This document shows positions 47,761 to 62,254 of a stretch of 64,000 nucleotides of DNA, in pieces. A model generated the notes under the pieces. The model ran no database searches. It saw nothing but the letters and a program-made list of their open reading frames with translations, and was not told where the DNA came from. Position 1 is the first letter of the stretch; the number at the start of each line of letters is the position of its first letter. This DNA is from Talpa occidentalis (Eukaryota; Chordata; Mammalia; Eulipotyphla; Talpidae). The stretch lies in the NCBI RefSeq assembly GCF_014898055.3, contig NW_026555331.1:107009194-107073193 (forward strand), written 5' to 3'. The position numbers and the translations under genes are program-made.

Positions 47761-48309
47761 TAGAAAGGCTATAAAGCCCAACTTTAAAGCCCCTTCAGCA
47801 GGGGAAGCAGGTGGAGATGGTCAGATGCAGACAATGTGCTAATTTCTTTTCTCTTCACCCTCCTTCCAGCATGAGCTTGTGAACTTCACAGTTGGGGCAT
47901 TACTTTCCTATTTCACAGGTGAGAAACTGAGGCCAACTGTTTTAGACTCAAGCCTGCCACTTGGCCTCCAATTCTGTTGCTCTAACTTCACTCAATTGTC
48001 ACCGAGTAGGGGCCCTCGTGGATTCACAGGTGGGCTGCCTTCACAGCATCCTTAGTGAGCCTTAGCCCGGAGGACGGGGCCCCTGCCACCACCCAGAAGC
48101 AATTCCTGTCAGGTGTAGCCCCATCCTCCCCCTGAGATTGAGACCAACCACTCACCTGAAGAGAAGGTTTGGAAGAGGTTTTCCAGGTTAAATTTCAGGA
48201 TTTCTTTTTCAGCCATAGTGCCTGAGTCGAAGGCATAGTAGGTCTGTAAGTAGTCTTTAGGGTCAAACTCTTTCTGGTAGTCCTCTCCTGCGTACACCTT
48301 GCCTTCCAT
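44016..48309 (-). CDS. INMT-like small-molecule N-methyltransferase (263 aa, three exons)
   Basis: Complete gene of the NNMT/PNMT/TEMT family, cytosolic enzymes that move a methyl group from S-adenosylmethionine to an amine or ring nitrogen. CDS exons are 48156-48309, 46474-46681 and 44016-44445 (154, 208 and 430 bp), all with GT/AG borders and an uninterrupted frame. SAM-site features are present: Tyr20, Tyr25, motif [10 protein letters not shown] (61-70), Asp85, Asn90, CD at 141-142 and LLKPGGHLV (186-194). By hand alignment it is 154/263 identical to the INMT next door and about 139/263 to human NNMT recalled from memory. At NNMT positions 197, 201 and 213 it has Val, Cys and Ala, so the residues that hold the nicotinamide amide are missing. 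The start ATG has a good context (GCCAGCATGG). The substrate is unknown; an amine or thioether acceptor is likely. It could be annotated elsewhere as NNMT-like. Confidence 0.93.
44690..44925 (-). mobile_element. Old L1 3'-end fragment next to INMT-like exon 3
   Basis: Shares with 60635-61065 the blocks TGTAAAATTTATATAAC, GCCATTTAAATCATTTTA, CAGTGGCATTAACAACATTT and TGCACCCATTAAGCAATGAC; typical antisense L1M 3' region. It lies in intron 2 of the INMT-like gene. Confidence 0.55.
44990..45325 (+). repeat. L2-like fragment in INMT-like intron 2
   Basis: CT-rich sequence with CCCCTCTGGCCTCCCTGGCA and CTTGAAGAGCCTTCTCTGCC as in L2. It explains the 174-codon ORF at 44796-45320, which is not a gene. 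Confidence 0.45.
46270..46410 (-). repeat. L2 fragment in INMT-like intron 2
   Basis: GGAGGTTTCCAGGAGGAGGT and GAGTGAGTAGGCCAACCAAA, antisense L2. Confidence 0.45.
46474..46681 (-). CDS. INMT-like exon 2 (SAM-binding core)
   Basis: The exon follows a ctgcag acceptor (46687-46682) and ends at a GTACTA donor (46473-46468). The split codon with exon 1 is G|AA, Glu. It carries [20 protein letters not shown], the acidic TDYT loop and [15 protein letters not shown]. Length and phases equal those of INMT exon 2. Confidence 0.93.
47265..47400 (+). repeat. L2 fragment in INMT-like intron 1
   Basis: TTCTGCTCCAGGAAGTCTCC and TTGGCACTAATTACATAATT, L2 order. Confidence 0.5.
47683..47759. repeat. (CT)n(GT)n compound microsatellite in INMT-like intron 1
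   Basis: About 38 bp of CT followed directly by about 38 bp of GT. Confidence 0.95.
48156..48309 (-). CDS. INMT-like exon 1
   Basis: Runs from the ATG at 48309-48307 to a GTGAGT donor (48155-48150), 51 codons plus one base. It begins [20 protein letters not shown] and contains the double Tyr (24-25) and the [10 protein letters not shown] helix typical of the family N-terminus, which closes over the active site. Confidence 0.93.
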
Positions 48310-48392
48310 GCTGGCTGAGGAGCCCACTGCGTCTCCCCACTCCCACAGTCTGGTTGTAGATACCACCGTCTCCCGAGCTTTACCTACCAGAA

Positions 48393-48402
48393 GTTACATA
48401 AC
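48393..48402 (-). promoter_or_regulatory. D-box (PAR-bZIP/E4BP4-type site) before the INMT-like gene
   Basis: GTTATGTAAC on the minus strand is a perfect match to the RTTAYGTAAY consensus bound by DBP, HLF, TEF and NFIL3. It ends 83 bases before the ATG. I see no TATA box in this promoter. Function is inferred from the motif only. Confidence 0.4.
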
Positions 48403-49369
48403 CTTCTCAGGCCAGGCCCTCCCTTTGGGGAGGAGCTCAGATTCCACACATGCAGCCAGGGCTTGGTGTTAGCTTCTCTGATTGACATTTATCTGGCTGA
48501 TAATGATCAGGAACTTGGGAATGCAACAGGGTCCCAACATGTGTTCTGAGGTGTTCTTGGTTCTGAGAATTGATGTTTTGAATGTAGGAGCTGCTGGGGG
48601 CTTTGCAGGGAGGGAGAGAATGAAGCAGAAGGACAGAGGTCACAGAGAGACACACAGAAACCAAGAGTCTACAATAGGTCAAGATGCTACCCTTTGGGAT
48701 TTGAGGAGGGAGGGGAAAGCAACAACCAGAGTGGAAAGACCCCGAAGGGTCAGGAAACAGGATTCAGAGATGGCTAAGATTTCACTGACCAAGGTCAGTG
48801 AGCTTGTTCTTGAAAACAGCTTGTCCTAAACTTGCCTAAATATTCCCCCACCCCACCCCTTTTAATCTTGTTTATTCCTCCCATTTCCTTAATCAACCCT
48901 TACTTTTTGCTTTGGGCTGATGTAAGCTTAGCCAGGGCCCCTGAGAAGCCTCTGTTTAGACAAGTTATTTCTAAAGTGTTGGCACACATGAAAAGATCTG
49001 TGATAAAATTGCATAGAACTTAATACACACGCACACAGACACAGTAAAACTAGAAAAAGATGAATAACAGCAGTAGGTTGTATCAATGTCAATCTCTGGT
49101 TGTGATATGGTGCTATTGTTTTAAATGATACTATCTTCGGAAGAAAGCTGGTAAAGAGTACAGGGGACCTCTCTATTATTTCCTATATTCAATGACCTGA
49201 AAATAAAAACTTTTATATTAAAAAAAAATTGCCACATCTCTTTTAAACGTTCACCGCAGCAGTGATTTCAGAGCCAATTCTAGTGTGTTTTTCAAACAGG
49301 CAAATCTAGGGCAGGTAGTGATCTGACTCTCCCGCAGATGTTGAATAAACAGCACCAAGGAGGACACCT

Positions 49370-49480
49370 GGAAAGGTGGATAATACCCACCAAGTACCTA
49401 CTGTGTGCCAGGCATGCCCCATTCTCTGCCTTCTTCACAAGAGTCTGCAAAGTAGACATTGACACCCCCCCCACCCCCCG
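49370..49480 (-). repeat. MIR/L2-type fragment
   Basis: CACCAAGTACCTACTGTGTG and CCAGGCATGCCCCATTC, the antisense 3' end of a MIR, then a C-rich run. Confidence 0.5.
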
Positions 49481-51138
49481 CACCGTCCCCGCCAAGATGA
49501 GGAAGTGGAAGGTGACGGACATGGCTTTTCTCAAGAAAGCCCTGGAAGCAAGAAATTGGGTCCAGAGGAAAACTGAAGTCTAGTGTCCAAAGAAAAATTG
49601 CAGACCAACTGCAAACCTTATCCTGTACCCATCACACTCTGCTGGCCCCCCACCAGCCTGTCAGCTTCCCTTTGCAGGGTGTACAAACCAGTGTGCCTGG
49701 GAATCCCCAGGGGACCGATTTATAGTGCAGATCTTGGTTCTGAGATTCTCATTTCTAACAGCTCACAGGAACATGGAAATGGCACACTTTGAAGTAACAA
49801 AGCCCTTTAGTCCCTACTGTCTAGATTCGAAGCAATTAACATTAATTTTTCAGGTTTTTGAGTTTCAACAGAATATAAACTCTAATTTTACTGTGTTAAA
49901 TGTAAATGTCCCCTTTCCTGAAATTACTTATCTGTGGAATTTCAATTCAGCCAGAAAAGAGTTAATGATATAATAAATGGTGATGGCAACGAGATGGCCT
50001 ACCCAGTTGGATAAAAGAAAAATGAGACAGCTAGCCACTTTATTAGAACAGAATTTCAATGTTAAAATCCAATGAACACAATTTCTAGGAGGATTAAAAT
50101 GATTGGTGATACTGAACATATCATTTTTTTCTGAGGGTTTGTTACATGGTGATTTGCTTCTGGATACCCGCATCTGAAATGCTCTTCCAGGCTGTGATGC
50201 TGCTGCGTGTGCCCGTCTGTGCCTGCCTTGTTCTCACAGCTGGGTCAGCACCATCCCTCTGAGTCATGACTCTAAGTTCTCTGGAAGTGGTAGATTTTAG
50301 CGCTAATAAACAGTATCCAGAGGCTCAGCCAGGTTGTCCTAGCTGCTCCCCTAGTGACTGTCACTAGGTCAGAGACTTGCAGATTTCCTTGTAAATAGTG
50401 TAATCAATGCATATTAAACTTTTCCTGTGTTTTGGATTCTGGTTTTAGTCTGGATTTCTAGATGTAGGATTATTGGGTCAAGGTTTGAAGTTTTTGTTGT
50501 AAATAGTCTAGCATCAATAATTTAGTCAAATAATTGCCAAATTGTTTTCCCAAAGGGAAGGTAATGCTTTTGCCGTTTAATATATTTAGGGCAAATAATT
50601 GCTTCATTTTTTCTCTAATAAAATATGCTCTCTTCACCTAAGCTTCAAAAATCCTTCTCTATCCAGAAATTTGATAGTCAATTGTGGTAGCTTCTGTGAT
50701 TAAGTTTTAAAAAGACATTTCGCTTTTATTTTGGTGTTTGGCATGAGATGAGGCTCTTCATGGCCAATTAGAACTCACCAGAGAAAAATCTTGTTTACAC
50801 TTGCAAGCTCTGGACTTCTTTCTTCACCCCAGGGTCAGGCGGGAAGAGAGATAACAGGATGTCAGGGGTGCGGGATGCTGAGATGGTCGTTTTCCTAATC
50901 TTGAGAGGAGATTGATCCTTTTCTCATTTGGTTGACTCCCAAGAGGTCTTATTTTCTTGATAGGTAGCTTACAATTTGCTCATTTACTCGAAATTAAGGC
51001 AGAAGTTTTCTTGAGTGGAAATTTCCAAGAGCTAGACAGAAGTTACAGGACAGGAAGATGCTTCAGATGATGCAGATTTTCTGAAAAGGGATGGTAACTC
51101 CCAGGCAGGACAGTGTTGCCAGGTGGATGAAGACCGTG

Positions 51139-51333
51139 GTTCTCAATGGGAGAGGAGGTGGCTTTGCCCCTGGCCATGTCTGAGACATTTTTGGTGTCAC
51201 AACAATGAGGTGCTACTGGCATCTAGTGGGTAGGGTCAGGGATGCTGCTGGATATCTGCATGGGTCAGCCTCCCTGCCCCTCCCTACAAGGAATTATTTG
51301 GCCTGATATGTCAATGGTGTGAAGGTTGGAGGA
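51139..51333 (+). mobile_element. MER5-type nonautonomous hAT-Charlie element
   Basis: Contains GTGGTTCTCAA, GGCCATGTCTGAGACATTTTTGGT-type, TGCTACTGGCATCTAGTGGGT and GGGATGCTGCT motifs in the order of the MER5A consensus as I remember it. Confidence 0.75.
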
Positions 51334-51974
51334 ATCTTCCCTTAAAATGTATCCATAAAAGACTTGATTTTGAGCAGATTACCCTAGTGCTAAGAAGAAC
51401 TCGGGCCAGGCCAGAGGCAGCATGTGTGTTGGGATGGAGAGAGTGGACATGGTGAAGAGGTGGCTGGGTCAGAGGAAGACGACGTTGGCTTTGGAATGCC
51501 AGCAGGATTGGAATTCATTCCTCTGGGCAGCCAGAAGGACTGGACACCCTTAGGGCCTCCTCTGTCCATTCAAACATATCTAATATTAGTACCACGAATA
51601 GCTCGGGAAAGGGCAGTCTCCTCCTGCCCCCAGCCAAGCAAACACCTGGATGCCCACACGCCACACTGCAGGGGTCTCTGGGCACCTCCAGATAGCCCCC
51701 AGATATCCACAGTTCAATTTGTAAAGATTAATGGGATGGCATCTTCTAGAGCCTCCTCGACACCTAGCTTCCATCCTTCTGCCTCCTGCTGGGAGACGGG
51801 TTAATGTGCACTGTATTACTGACTCCTTGCCCTCTGGATTTCAGCTGGATTCTGCAGGAGGTAAGAGAGTGAGGATGTATATTCTTCAGCTCCTTCGCTG
51901 CAATAGTCCTCCAGATAGCTCTGTCTCAGGTCTAGAACTGACGATGGCTCCTTCCTGCTACCAACTATGGAGAA

Positions 51975-52470
51975 CTGTGGTGGTTAATTTTATTTGTCAA
52001 CTTGGTCGGGCATGATGCCTGATATATGATCCAATGCTATGCTGGATGTTTCCATGAAGATGCTTTGGGTGATGTTAACATTTCAGTTGGTGGACTTTCA
52101 GCAAAGTGAACTGAACTCCATAATGTGGTTGAGCCCCTTACTCAATGGACAGCCTGAATAGAACCAAGCACCTCCTCTGAGCTAGAGGGAAGTTGGCCAG
52201 CAGATGGCCTATGGATTTGAATGGGCTTTTGAATTGGCTGTTTCTGGGGTTCTCCAGCCTGATGGTCTTCACCCTTCAGGTTGAAACAACATTTGCTTTT
52301 TCTCCGTGTCTAGACTACCTGTATCGTGTACATACAGCCCTCTCTCTCTCCCTCCCTCTCCCCTTCTCCTTCTGCCTCCATCCCTCTCCGTCTCTTACTC
52401 ATCTAGGTAGCTGGCTATAGACACACATAGCTGTTGATTCTCTTTCTGCGGAGAATTCTAATAGTATTTT
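51975..52470 (+). repeat. Ancient interspersed repeat (L1-tail type)
   Basis: Begins GGTTAATTTTATTTGTCAAC and contains TGAATAGAACCAAGCACCTC and GACTACCTGTATCG type blocks followed by a CT-rich stretch, like a common mammalian repeat that starts TGGTTAATTTTATGTGTCAA. Family name not assigned with certainty. Confidence 0.5.
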
Positions 52471-53179
52471 GTGGTTTCCCCTCAATTCTATGTGACGTGA
52501 GTGCTTCAGGCTCCTGACCGCCCTGGGTGTCTTTCACAGACTGGCGCCATGTCCCAAGCATCCCTGGAGGCCATTGGGTGCCCAAGCCTTGGAAAGCAGG
52601 CCCTGCATGACCACTGGGTATTGCTGCCTCTGTGGAGGCCTCAGTCCGTCGGGCCCTAGGGGGTCAGAATTGTTTGTTTACTGAAAGCCAGAACAAGATG
52701 TTCTTGTCCTTCCCACTTCCAGGGCAGAAGGCCTGGACCTCCAGTGTAGCAGATTCGTTTCTGTCTGGTTTGTGGCCAAGACAGAGCTGTTTCCTGTGCC
52801 AGAAAAGGAGGCCAACCTTCCTGTAGGAGGTTTTACACCCCACTCCCATTTTACAGGGAAGAACGCTGAGGTGTGGGGAATGACTTTGCTGGGGTCATGC
52901 GAAGAGTCGGCAGCCAGGGTCCAGGACTCTGCTGATTGCTCATGTTATGTGGCAGGGCTCCCTTGTCCTTTTCATGGAGCATGGCTGTTCTCTGGTCTCT
53001 AGGGGCCTATACAGTGATGCGTAGTCAGCCATCCTGTTCTGCCCTTAGGGTCTGAACAATGTCCTCCAGAGAAGGCTGGGGTGTGCAGAGCCAAACCCAC
53101 TGCCTGGATTGGGGGGAGTCACAGGGTCCCACTGATCACTAGAGGCACTAGGGGTCCTCACTGTATGTCAGACTTGTGA

Positions 53180-53310
53180 CACCTGGAATCTACCAGAGCC
53201 CTTGTAGCTTAGGTTCTTATGACCTGTGGTTCTTATAGCCAGTGATGGATGGGGAAACAGGCCTGGCATCTGGTCAAGGTCACACAGCAGCACATGGTTG
53301 GTAGAGTTGA
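53180..53310 (-). repeat. MIR fragment upstream of INMT
   Basis: GGATGGGGAAACAGGCC, GGTCAAGGTCACACAGCAGC and GTAGAGTTGAGGACC, antisense MIR core. Confidence 0.55.
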
Positions 53311-53351
53311 GGACCCAGAATAGGGCACCACTGACAGACAGAGGTCAGAGT

Positions 53352-53395
53352 GGGTAGGGGGCCTGGGCAGCTGGGGGTAGGGGGCCTGGGCAGCT
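53352..53395. repeat. 23-bp tandem repeat upstream of INMT
   Basis: GGGTAGGGGGCCTGGGCAGCT occurs at 53352-53372 and again at 53375-53395, period 23, ending about 230 bp before the INMT ATG. Confidence 0.9.
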
Positions 53396-53542
53396 ACAAC
53401 CTCACTGACATGACTCTGGGTTCAAAGGAACTTCAGTGAAACTAGTGTGCTGGGAGGAGTGTGTGTCCCTGGGTCCCCCTTCTGCATCTCCCCAGAAGGG
53501 ACAGCTCAAGGAGAGGTCAGCCTGGGAGGAGCTAAGGAATGA

Positions 53543-56992
<3,450 letters not shown>

Positions 56993-57984
56993 GATAGGAA
57001 TCCCCCAAGGCCTGGCCGGGCTCGCCCATCTGTCTGCTAGGGAGGGCTTAGCAATGAGTAGTGCCTCGCTGCCCTGCTTTCAAACTACAGTCCATCTTCA
57101 GAAATTCTGAGACTGTAATATCCTTGTTTTAGAATTCTAAGTTTCCAACATACTTAGAATATTCCATTTTCTATTTTACTAAGCCTGACAGCTACTCTCA
57201 GATGTAATCCCACCCCCAGGGACATGCTCTCAGAGTTTTTACCCATAGTGTTACAGACAAGGAAGCCTCTAGAGAGTGGGGTGCTGGTGTTTCAGAACCG
57301 GTTCTAAAAGAAAAACAAAACAAGAAAGTGGATGGGTGCATGGTTTGTGGCAATTCCCAATTTCCAAGGTGTAATTACTCCTACCGCCATTGATTTTGAG
57401 CTCCCACTGATTTAACAACTGGCTCACAGAATTCTTAAAAATTTAACAATTGGCTTTCAAGAGCTGACACGGGTCAGTCTGAGCACTCCCTCCAGTCAGT
57501 TGGCTGATTTCACAACTTCATATACAGGATGCCCAGTTCACTGAACTTCAGATAAACAAGAATAAGTATGTTCTCAAAATAGCACAAGACATACTTATCC
57601 TAAAGAAGTATTTATTACTTATTTGAAATTCCAGTTTCACTGGGTGCATTTTTATCTGGCAACCTTGCTCCAGACCTGGTCATGCAGCCCGGAGGCAGAT
57701 GAGGCACAGGCCAGGAGTCAGGACTGGTGCTAAGACATAAGGTGCCTCTGTGCAAATCAGGAAATGCTTACAGATGGACAAACTGCAGGAAGGTGCCCTC
57801 TGGGCTGATTAATTGAGAAAAGGTGTCCTCTCTCCCTCTGGAAGGACTATGAGGACAAGCTGCCCTTTTGGGGTAGACCAAATAGAGAAAGGTGCCCTTT
57901 CCTTAAGGATGACTTGGTTCCATTCCTTACCCCCCCAAATCTGCACCTTTGTGCACACCCTGCAGAGCTGGAAGTAGCAGCCCT

Positions 57985-58130
57985 GGTAAGAGTCAGGGGA
58001 CCTCAAATCTAGTCTCAGCCCTGCTACTAAATGACTGGGTGATCTTGGGTGAGTCTTTTCCCTTCTTTGGGTCTCGTACTTCCTTTCTGTGAGGTAGGGG
58101 AAATGGGACCTAATCTAACAACCTATAAGA
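57985..58130 (+). repeat. MIR fragment in the presumed INMT 3' UTR
   Basis: CCTGCTACTAAATGACTGGG, TGATCTTGGGTGAGTCTTTT and CTTTGGGTCTCGTACTTC. Confidence 0.6.
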
Positions 58131-58234
58131 AATTTTCAGGAGCAGAAAATCATTGATATAAAATATTTTGAAAAGTAAAAGATTTTGCACAAGTTGAGTA
58201 TTGATTTTATTTCCCTAAAGGGGAGCTGAAAAAG

Positions 58235-58370
58235 CTCTTGAAAGTTACTGAGTTCAGTCCCTTTGCTGTTTAGTCAGAGAAGCTGCGGTCCCTGAGGAGA
58301 CTGTGAGAGATTTGCCAGAGACACACAGTAAACTGGTGTCAGAGCTGGAGTGAGAACCATGTTGCCTGAC
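58235..58370 (-). repeat. MIR fragment in the presumed INMT 3' UTR
   Basis: CAGAGAAGCTGCGGTCCCTG, GCCAGAGACACACAGTAAAC and CAGAGCTGGAGTGAGAACC. Confidence 0.5.
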
Positions 58371-59095
58371 CTGTGTCCCCTCCTGTGTACCTGCCTTTCT
58401 ACTAGGCATCCCCACAGGCTTGGGAGGACCCAACAATCCCTCTTCCCTTGGGGTTCTCTTAGCAAAGACTTGGCCAGTAATAGCAATCCTGTCAGTACGC
58501 TTCATTTCTTGGGTCACACTTTACTACAGGGAACATAGAGCTCTCAACTCTTCCCCAAATGGGTCTATGTGACTAGACTCCTCTTTGGACTTGTCTGGAG
58601 AGGCACCTAATGGGAATAGTTTGTAGAAATGCTCACGGTGGAATGTCAGCTGGAAGAGGGAGGTGGGTGAACCAGCAAACACAGAGACCCCGAGAATGTG
58701 TGCCTGGGAACAGGGACCAAAATGAGGTCTAGTAGAGGAAATGGACCTTAGGGATGAGGGTGTATTGAGCATTTGAAGTTTCTGAGGGATATGGTTTCTA
58801 TAAAACAAAGATAATGTGTGTGAGGGAGGGAGAGGTTGAGGAGGGAGAGGTTGCTGAGGGAAAAAAGCTACAAATGTGTCCTTCCTGAAGTGTCAGGGCC
58901 TCTACAGAGGACTCGCTCCTGGGGCGGCTCAGCTGAAGAGCTCTAGCTGTTTGGGAAGAGGTTGGGCAAGGTGAGGGCAATTGGGGGGACTTGTGAGGCT
59001 GCCTTGCTTGTTAGACTGGGACAAGCAGGGCTGAGTGACATGCTGTGTACCCGCCATATAGCTGCCTGAAAATAACATGTATTCACTATGTGCTT

Positions 59096-59101
59096 AATAA
59101 A
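59096..59101 (+). promoter_or_regulatory. INMT: Likely INMT polyadenylation signal
   Basis: AATAAA followed by a T-rich stretch lies about 2.1 kb after the INMT stop codon. A 3' UTR of this size fits the long INMT message I remember from human. The 3' UTR contains MIR fragments near 57985-58370. Confidence 0.5.
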
Positions 59102-60634
59102 ACATTTCGTTTCACTCTAACCTGTGTGTCAAACTTATGATGTGATATTGATACTATGGGGAAAGAGGTCTTCAGAGAAAAAAGCCCTGGGTGACTGTAG
59201 AAAGGAAGCATCTGTGCGGGGCCGGGGATGTGGGCTTGTGGGGCCACCCCTCATCTTGTGTGGTGAGTCACTGAATTGCTGCCTAGCTAGGGCAATGTGG
59301 TAGGTCTCCTGTTATATCCACTGGCAAACACTAAAAACCCAAGCACCATTTTAAAAAACTTCCCACATAGCCTTGCACTATATTGTTCACTGACTCAATG
59401 GTAATAGAGATAGTCTGTGGAAAGTTCATTGGTTAACTTTGTTTTTCCTCATGATCTCAAATGGCTTTCAGAGTTCCAGGAATCAGTCCTAGGTTCCAAG
59501 CTGGGAAATGGAAGGAAAGTGGACTTCATCAGTAACCTCTGTCCTTCTTATAAGGAGAGCAAAAGCCACAGCAGAAGCTCCTAACAGACTTCAGTTGTGT
59601 CGAGTGGCACATCCCAGCTGCCCAGTAGCCAGGGAAAAGAAGCATGTCACTTTCTTAGCCTCTACAGTGGAGGTGGCTAGCACAAAGTAGGTAGGCAGGA
59701 GGTGGGTGAGCTAGCAACCAGCCTCTGCCACATACTTTTTGAGTTGAGCCTATCCAGGCCCAGCCTTTGTTCCTTTACTCTAAACCTGCAGAGGGGGTTT
59801 TTGCCTCTTCCATCCTGTTCTTGTGACAGCTTTAGGAGAGCTGTGGGCATGGCAGGAACAAGAGACACTGGGTTACACGTGGGCCATCTGGTGGGTAAGT
59901 GATGAGCTCCCCTGGTTTGGAGGCAGCGGCCTCATTTCTACACAGAGCACATAGCCCAACTGAGCATGGCTTAATGGTGCCCCCCACTGGGACGCAACTG
60001 GATATAAGAGGGATCCTGATGCCTCAGGCCTCCCTCATGGGTTCCTGGTGGGATCTGCTAGGAGCTGGGTGGGAGCCTGTTCTTAAAAGACTGTGATGTC
60101 TAAGTTTTCCCACCTTCATTTCCAGTGTGCTCTGTCCCCTGTGTCACAGCTGCCTCTCAGATGCCAGAGTGGGAAGACTGGGAGGGGGTGTGTGTGTCCA
60201 GCATTATGGTGCAGAAGTTCTCTCCCCATATCCTGAGGAGTAAAGGGCTCCCTCACCCTCCTTAAGTCCTCCCAGTCCTCTGAACCCTCTGACTGGTGCT
60301 ATGCATCCTCACCAGGCTCACCTGGATGAGTTTTATCCCTTGCCAGCTCTCATTGGGGGTAGTTCCAGTTTGGGATCTTCCCTGCCTGGTCCTCTCCCTC
60401 CTGCCCCATGCCTCCATCTACCCCTGAGATGCAGGCCTTGGCTCTGCACACTTGGCCCAACCCCTTGGGGCGTGCCCCCTTGGGGTACTCACTGCACTGG
60501 GGCTGAATTCCATCAGTGCCTGCTCTGGAGGAGAGAGAGCGATAACACATACATAAACCACATGTCCACCTAACTCCTCATAGTGCTTATTAAGTGCCAG
60601 TCACTTTTAAAAACTACTGATTTTTTAAATTGTG

Positions 60635-61065
60635 GTAAAATACACGTAACATCAGATTTACCATCTTAGCTTAAGTTTTAAGCTTGCAGTTTGGCGACAG
60701 TGAGTACATTCACATTGCTGTGTGACCGTCTTCACCCACCTCCAGAACGCTTTGCATCTCTCCCAGCTGAAATTCTGTCCCTGCTGCCCTGGCCTGTGCC
60801 ACCTGCATTCTCCTTTCGTCTCTATGAGTTGGAGGGGCCGAGGTATCTCAGGCAGTATTCGCCTCTCAGTGACTAGTTTATTTCACTCAGTACAATGTCT
60901 GTAAGGTCCATCTAGCAGGTTCAGAATTTCCTTCCTTTTAAGTCTGAATAAGAGTCCATTGTATGCGTTTGCCACATTTATTTATCCACTCATTTGTCGG
61001 TGGATGCTTGGCTCTCTTCCACATTTTAGCTATTGTGAAGAAAGCTGCTATGAGGTCAGCTGCTT
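60635..61065 (-). mobile_element. Old L1 3'-end fragment
   Basis: Antisense L1M sequence: TTGTGGTAAAATACACGTAA, ACATTCACATTGCTGTGTGA, CTCCAGAACGCTTTGCATCT, TTTATTTCACTCAGTACAAT and TCCATTGTATGCGTTTGCC in order. Confidence 0.75.
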
Positions 61066-61084
61066 TAAAGAACATGTAAAACTA

Positions 61085-61390
61085 TTTAGTTCTCACTACA
61101 GCCCCATGTGGAAGATATTATTTTGAAACCTCATTTAAAAAATTATTATTATTATTATTTTATTTTTTACATCATTGTTCATTTTAAAGCAATATTTGCT
61201 TCCCCACCCCCTCAGGTGTAGTCTGCATAGAGTTTCCTTCACCAATGCACCCGTGCACCATCACCTCAGTCCCCTGTGCTTAAACCTCATTTTTTTAGGT
61301 AGGGAAACCAAGGCACAGAGATTAAAAGATTTGCTCAAAGTCACACAGCTACAAAGCTGCTGAACCAGGCTTCTGAACCAAGGAAAGTAC
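61085..61390 (-). repeat. MIR element interrupted by an L1 fragment
   Basis: The right half (GGGAAACCAAGGCACAGAGA then a TCACACAGCTA type motif) is the antisense MIR core; the left half (ctacagccccatgtggaagat) continues it. The two halves are separated by the insert at 61139-61283. Confidence 0.6.
61139..61283 (-). mobile_element. 5'-truncated L1-type insertion nested in a MIR
   Basis: About 145 bp ending on the minus strand in an AATAATAATAAT tail, flanked by AAACCTCATTT on both sides (61128-61138 and 61284-61294). The direct repeats and A-rich tail indicate target-primed retrotransposition. L1 identity is inferred from the tail and position, not from a long match. Confidence 0.55.
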
Positions 61391-62254
61391 CCTGTAGCTC
61401 ACACCATCCTCTCACAGGGTACCAGGGGAAGACTGAACTGGGCTTAGGGAATTCCAGGAGGGCTTCATGGAGGGTACCTCTGAGCTGGGGTTTTAAGAGT
61501 GAGTAGTTCAATCATGTCTAATGGAGAGAAAAAGGGTTAGATTTCCTGGCCGAGGAAAATCCTTATAAGCTATAGCTAATTGTACAAGGACCCATCCCAC
61601 ATCACAGGCTCCGTGGTAAGAAAAAAGATACACACTGTCCGTTCCAGAATCTCAGATTTCATTATCCTCATTCATCCACCTCTACCACACGGGAATCAAG
61701 AAATATCATAAACTAAGCTGGGCTGGAGACAGGTTTCCCACAAAGAGTTTATAGTCTTCAAAATTATATTAAATTCCTAATCTCCTCAACCCAAGGTTGT
61801 AACACCCCCACATCCTGTGCAGGTGGAGCTGGAGGGGATGGGTGGGTGGGGGAGAGCAAGAAGCATGCCCCACAGGGCGGTGCCATCTCGGTGTGTTCTT
61901 GGCTCTGGCAATCCTCAGGTCCACCTGAAACACTGAGAATTATCGCACATTTGCTACCGTGTGCTAATCTCCAAAACCCCAATCTACTCTTTTCCCTAGA
62001 GTTCTGGAAAAGCCACAGTCAGGAGAAATGTTGTTTACTAGAGGCTTTTTAACTCACTTATCTAGAAAACAGAGGAAAAGAACAAAGATTGGCTGTTCTG
62101 GTCAGCTCAGCTTAAATCAGCTGAAATGTCAACACAGAGGCCAGGGGCAGTTCCTGTGGCAGCTGTCCCTCCTAATAGGACAGGATCCAAACCTTCAAGC
62201 TGTGCCCAGCCATGGCCATGGTGTCAGCCTGGAGGTGTTTGGGGATGGAGGTAT

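Larger units (their letters stand above)
56993..59095 (+). other. INMT: Probable INMT 3' UTR with embedded MIR fragments
   Basis: No coding sequence seen. MIR pieces at about 57985-58130 (plus) and 58235-58370 (minus). The assignment as 3' UTR rests only on the downstream AATAAA. Confidence 0.4.

Noticed and set aside
44016..48309. Calling the minus-strand methyltransferase NNMT itself
   Set aside because: NNMT is elsewhere in mammals, and this protein lacks the Asp197 and Ser213 equivalents and is closer to INMT in exon 3.
44016..48309. Calling the minus-strand methyltransferase a pseudogene
   Set aside because: All three exons are open, exon lengths equal those of INMT, splice sites are canonical and SAM-site residues are intact.
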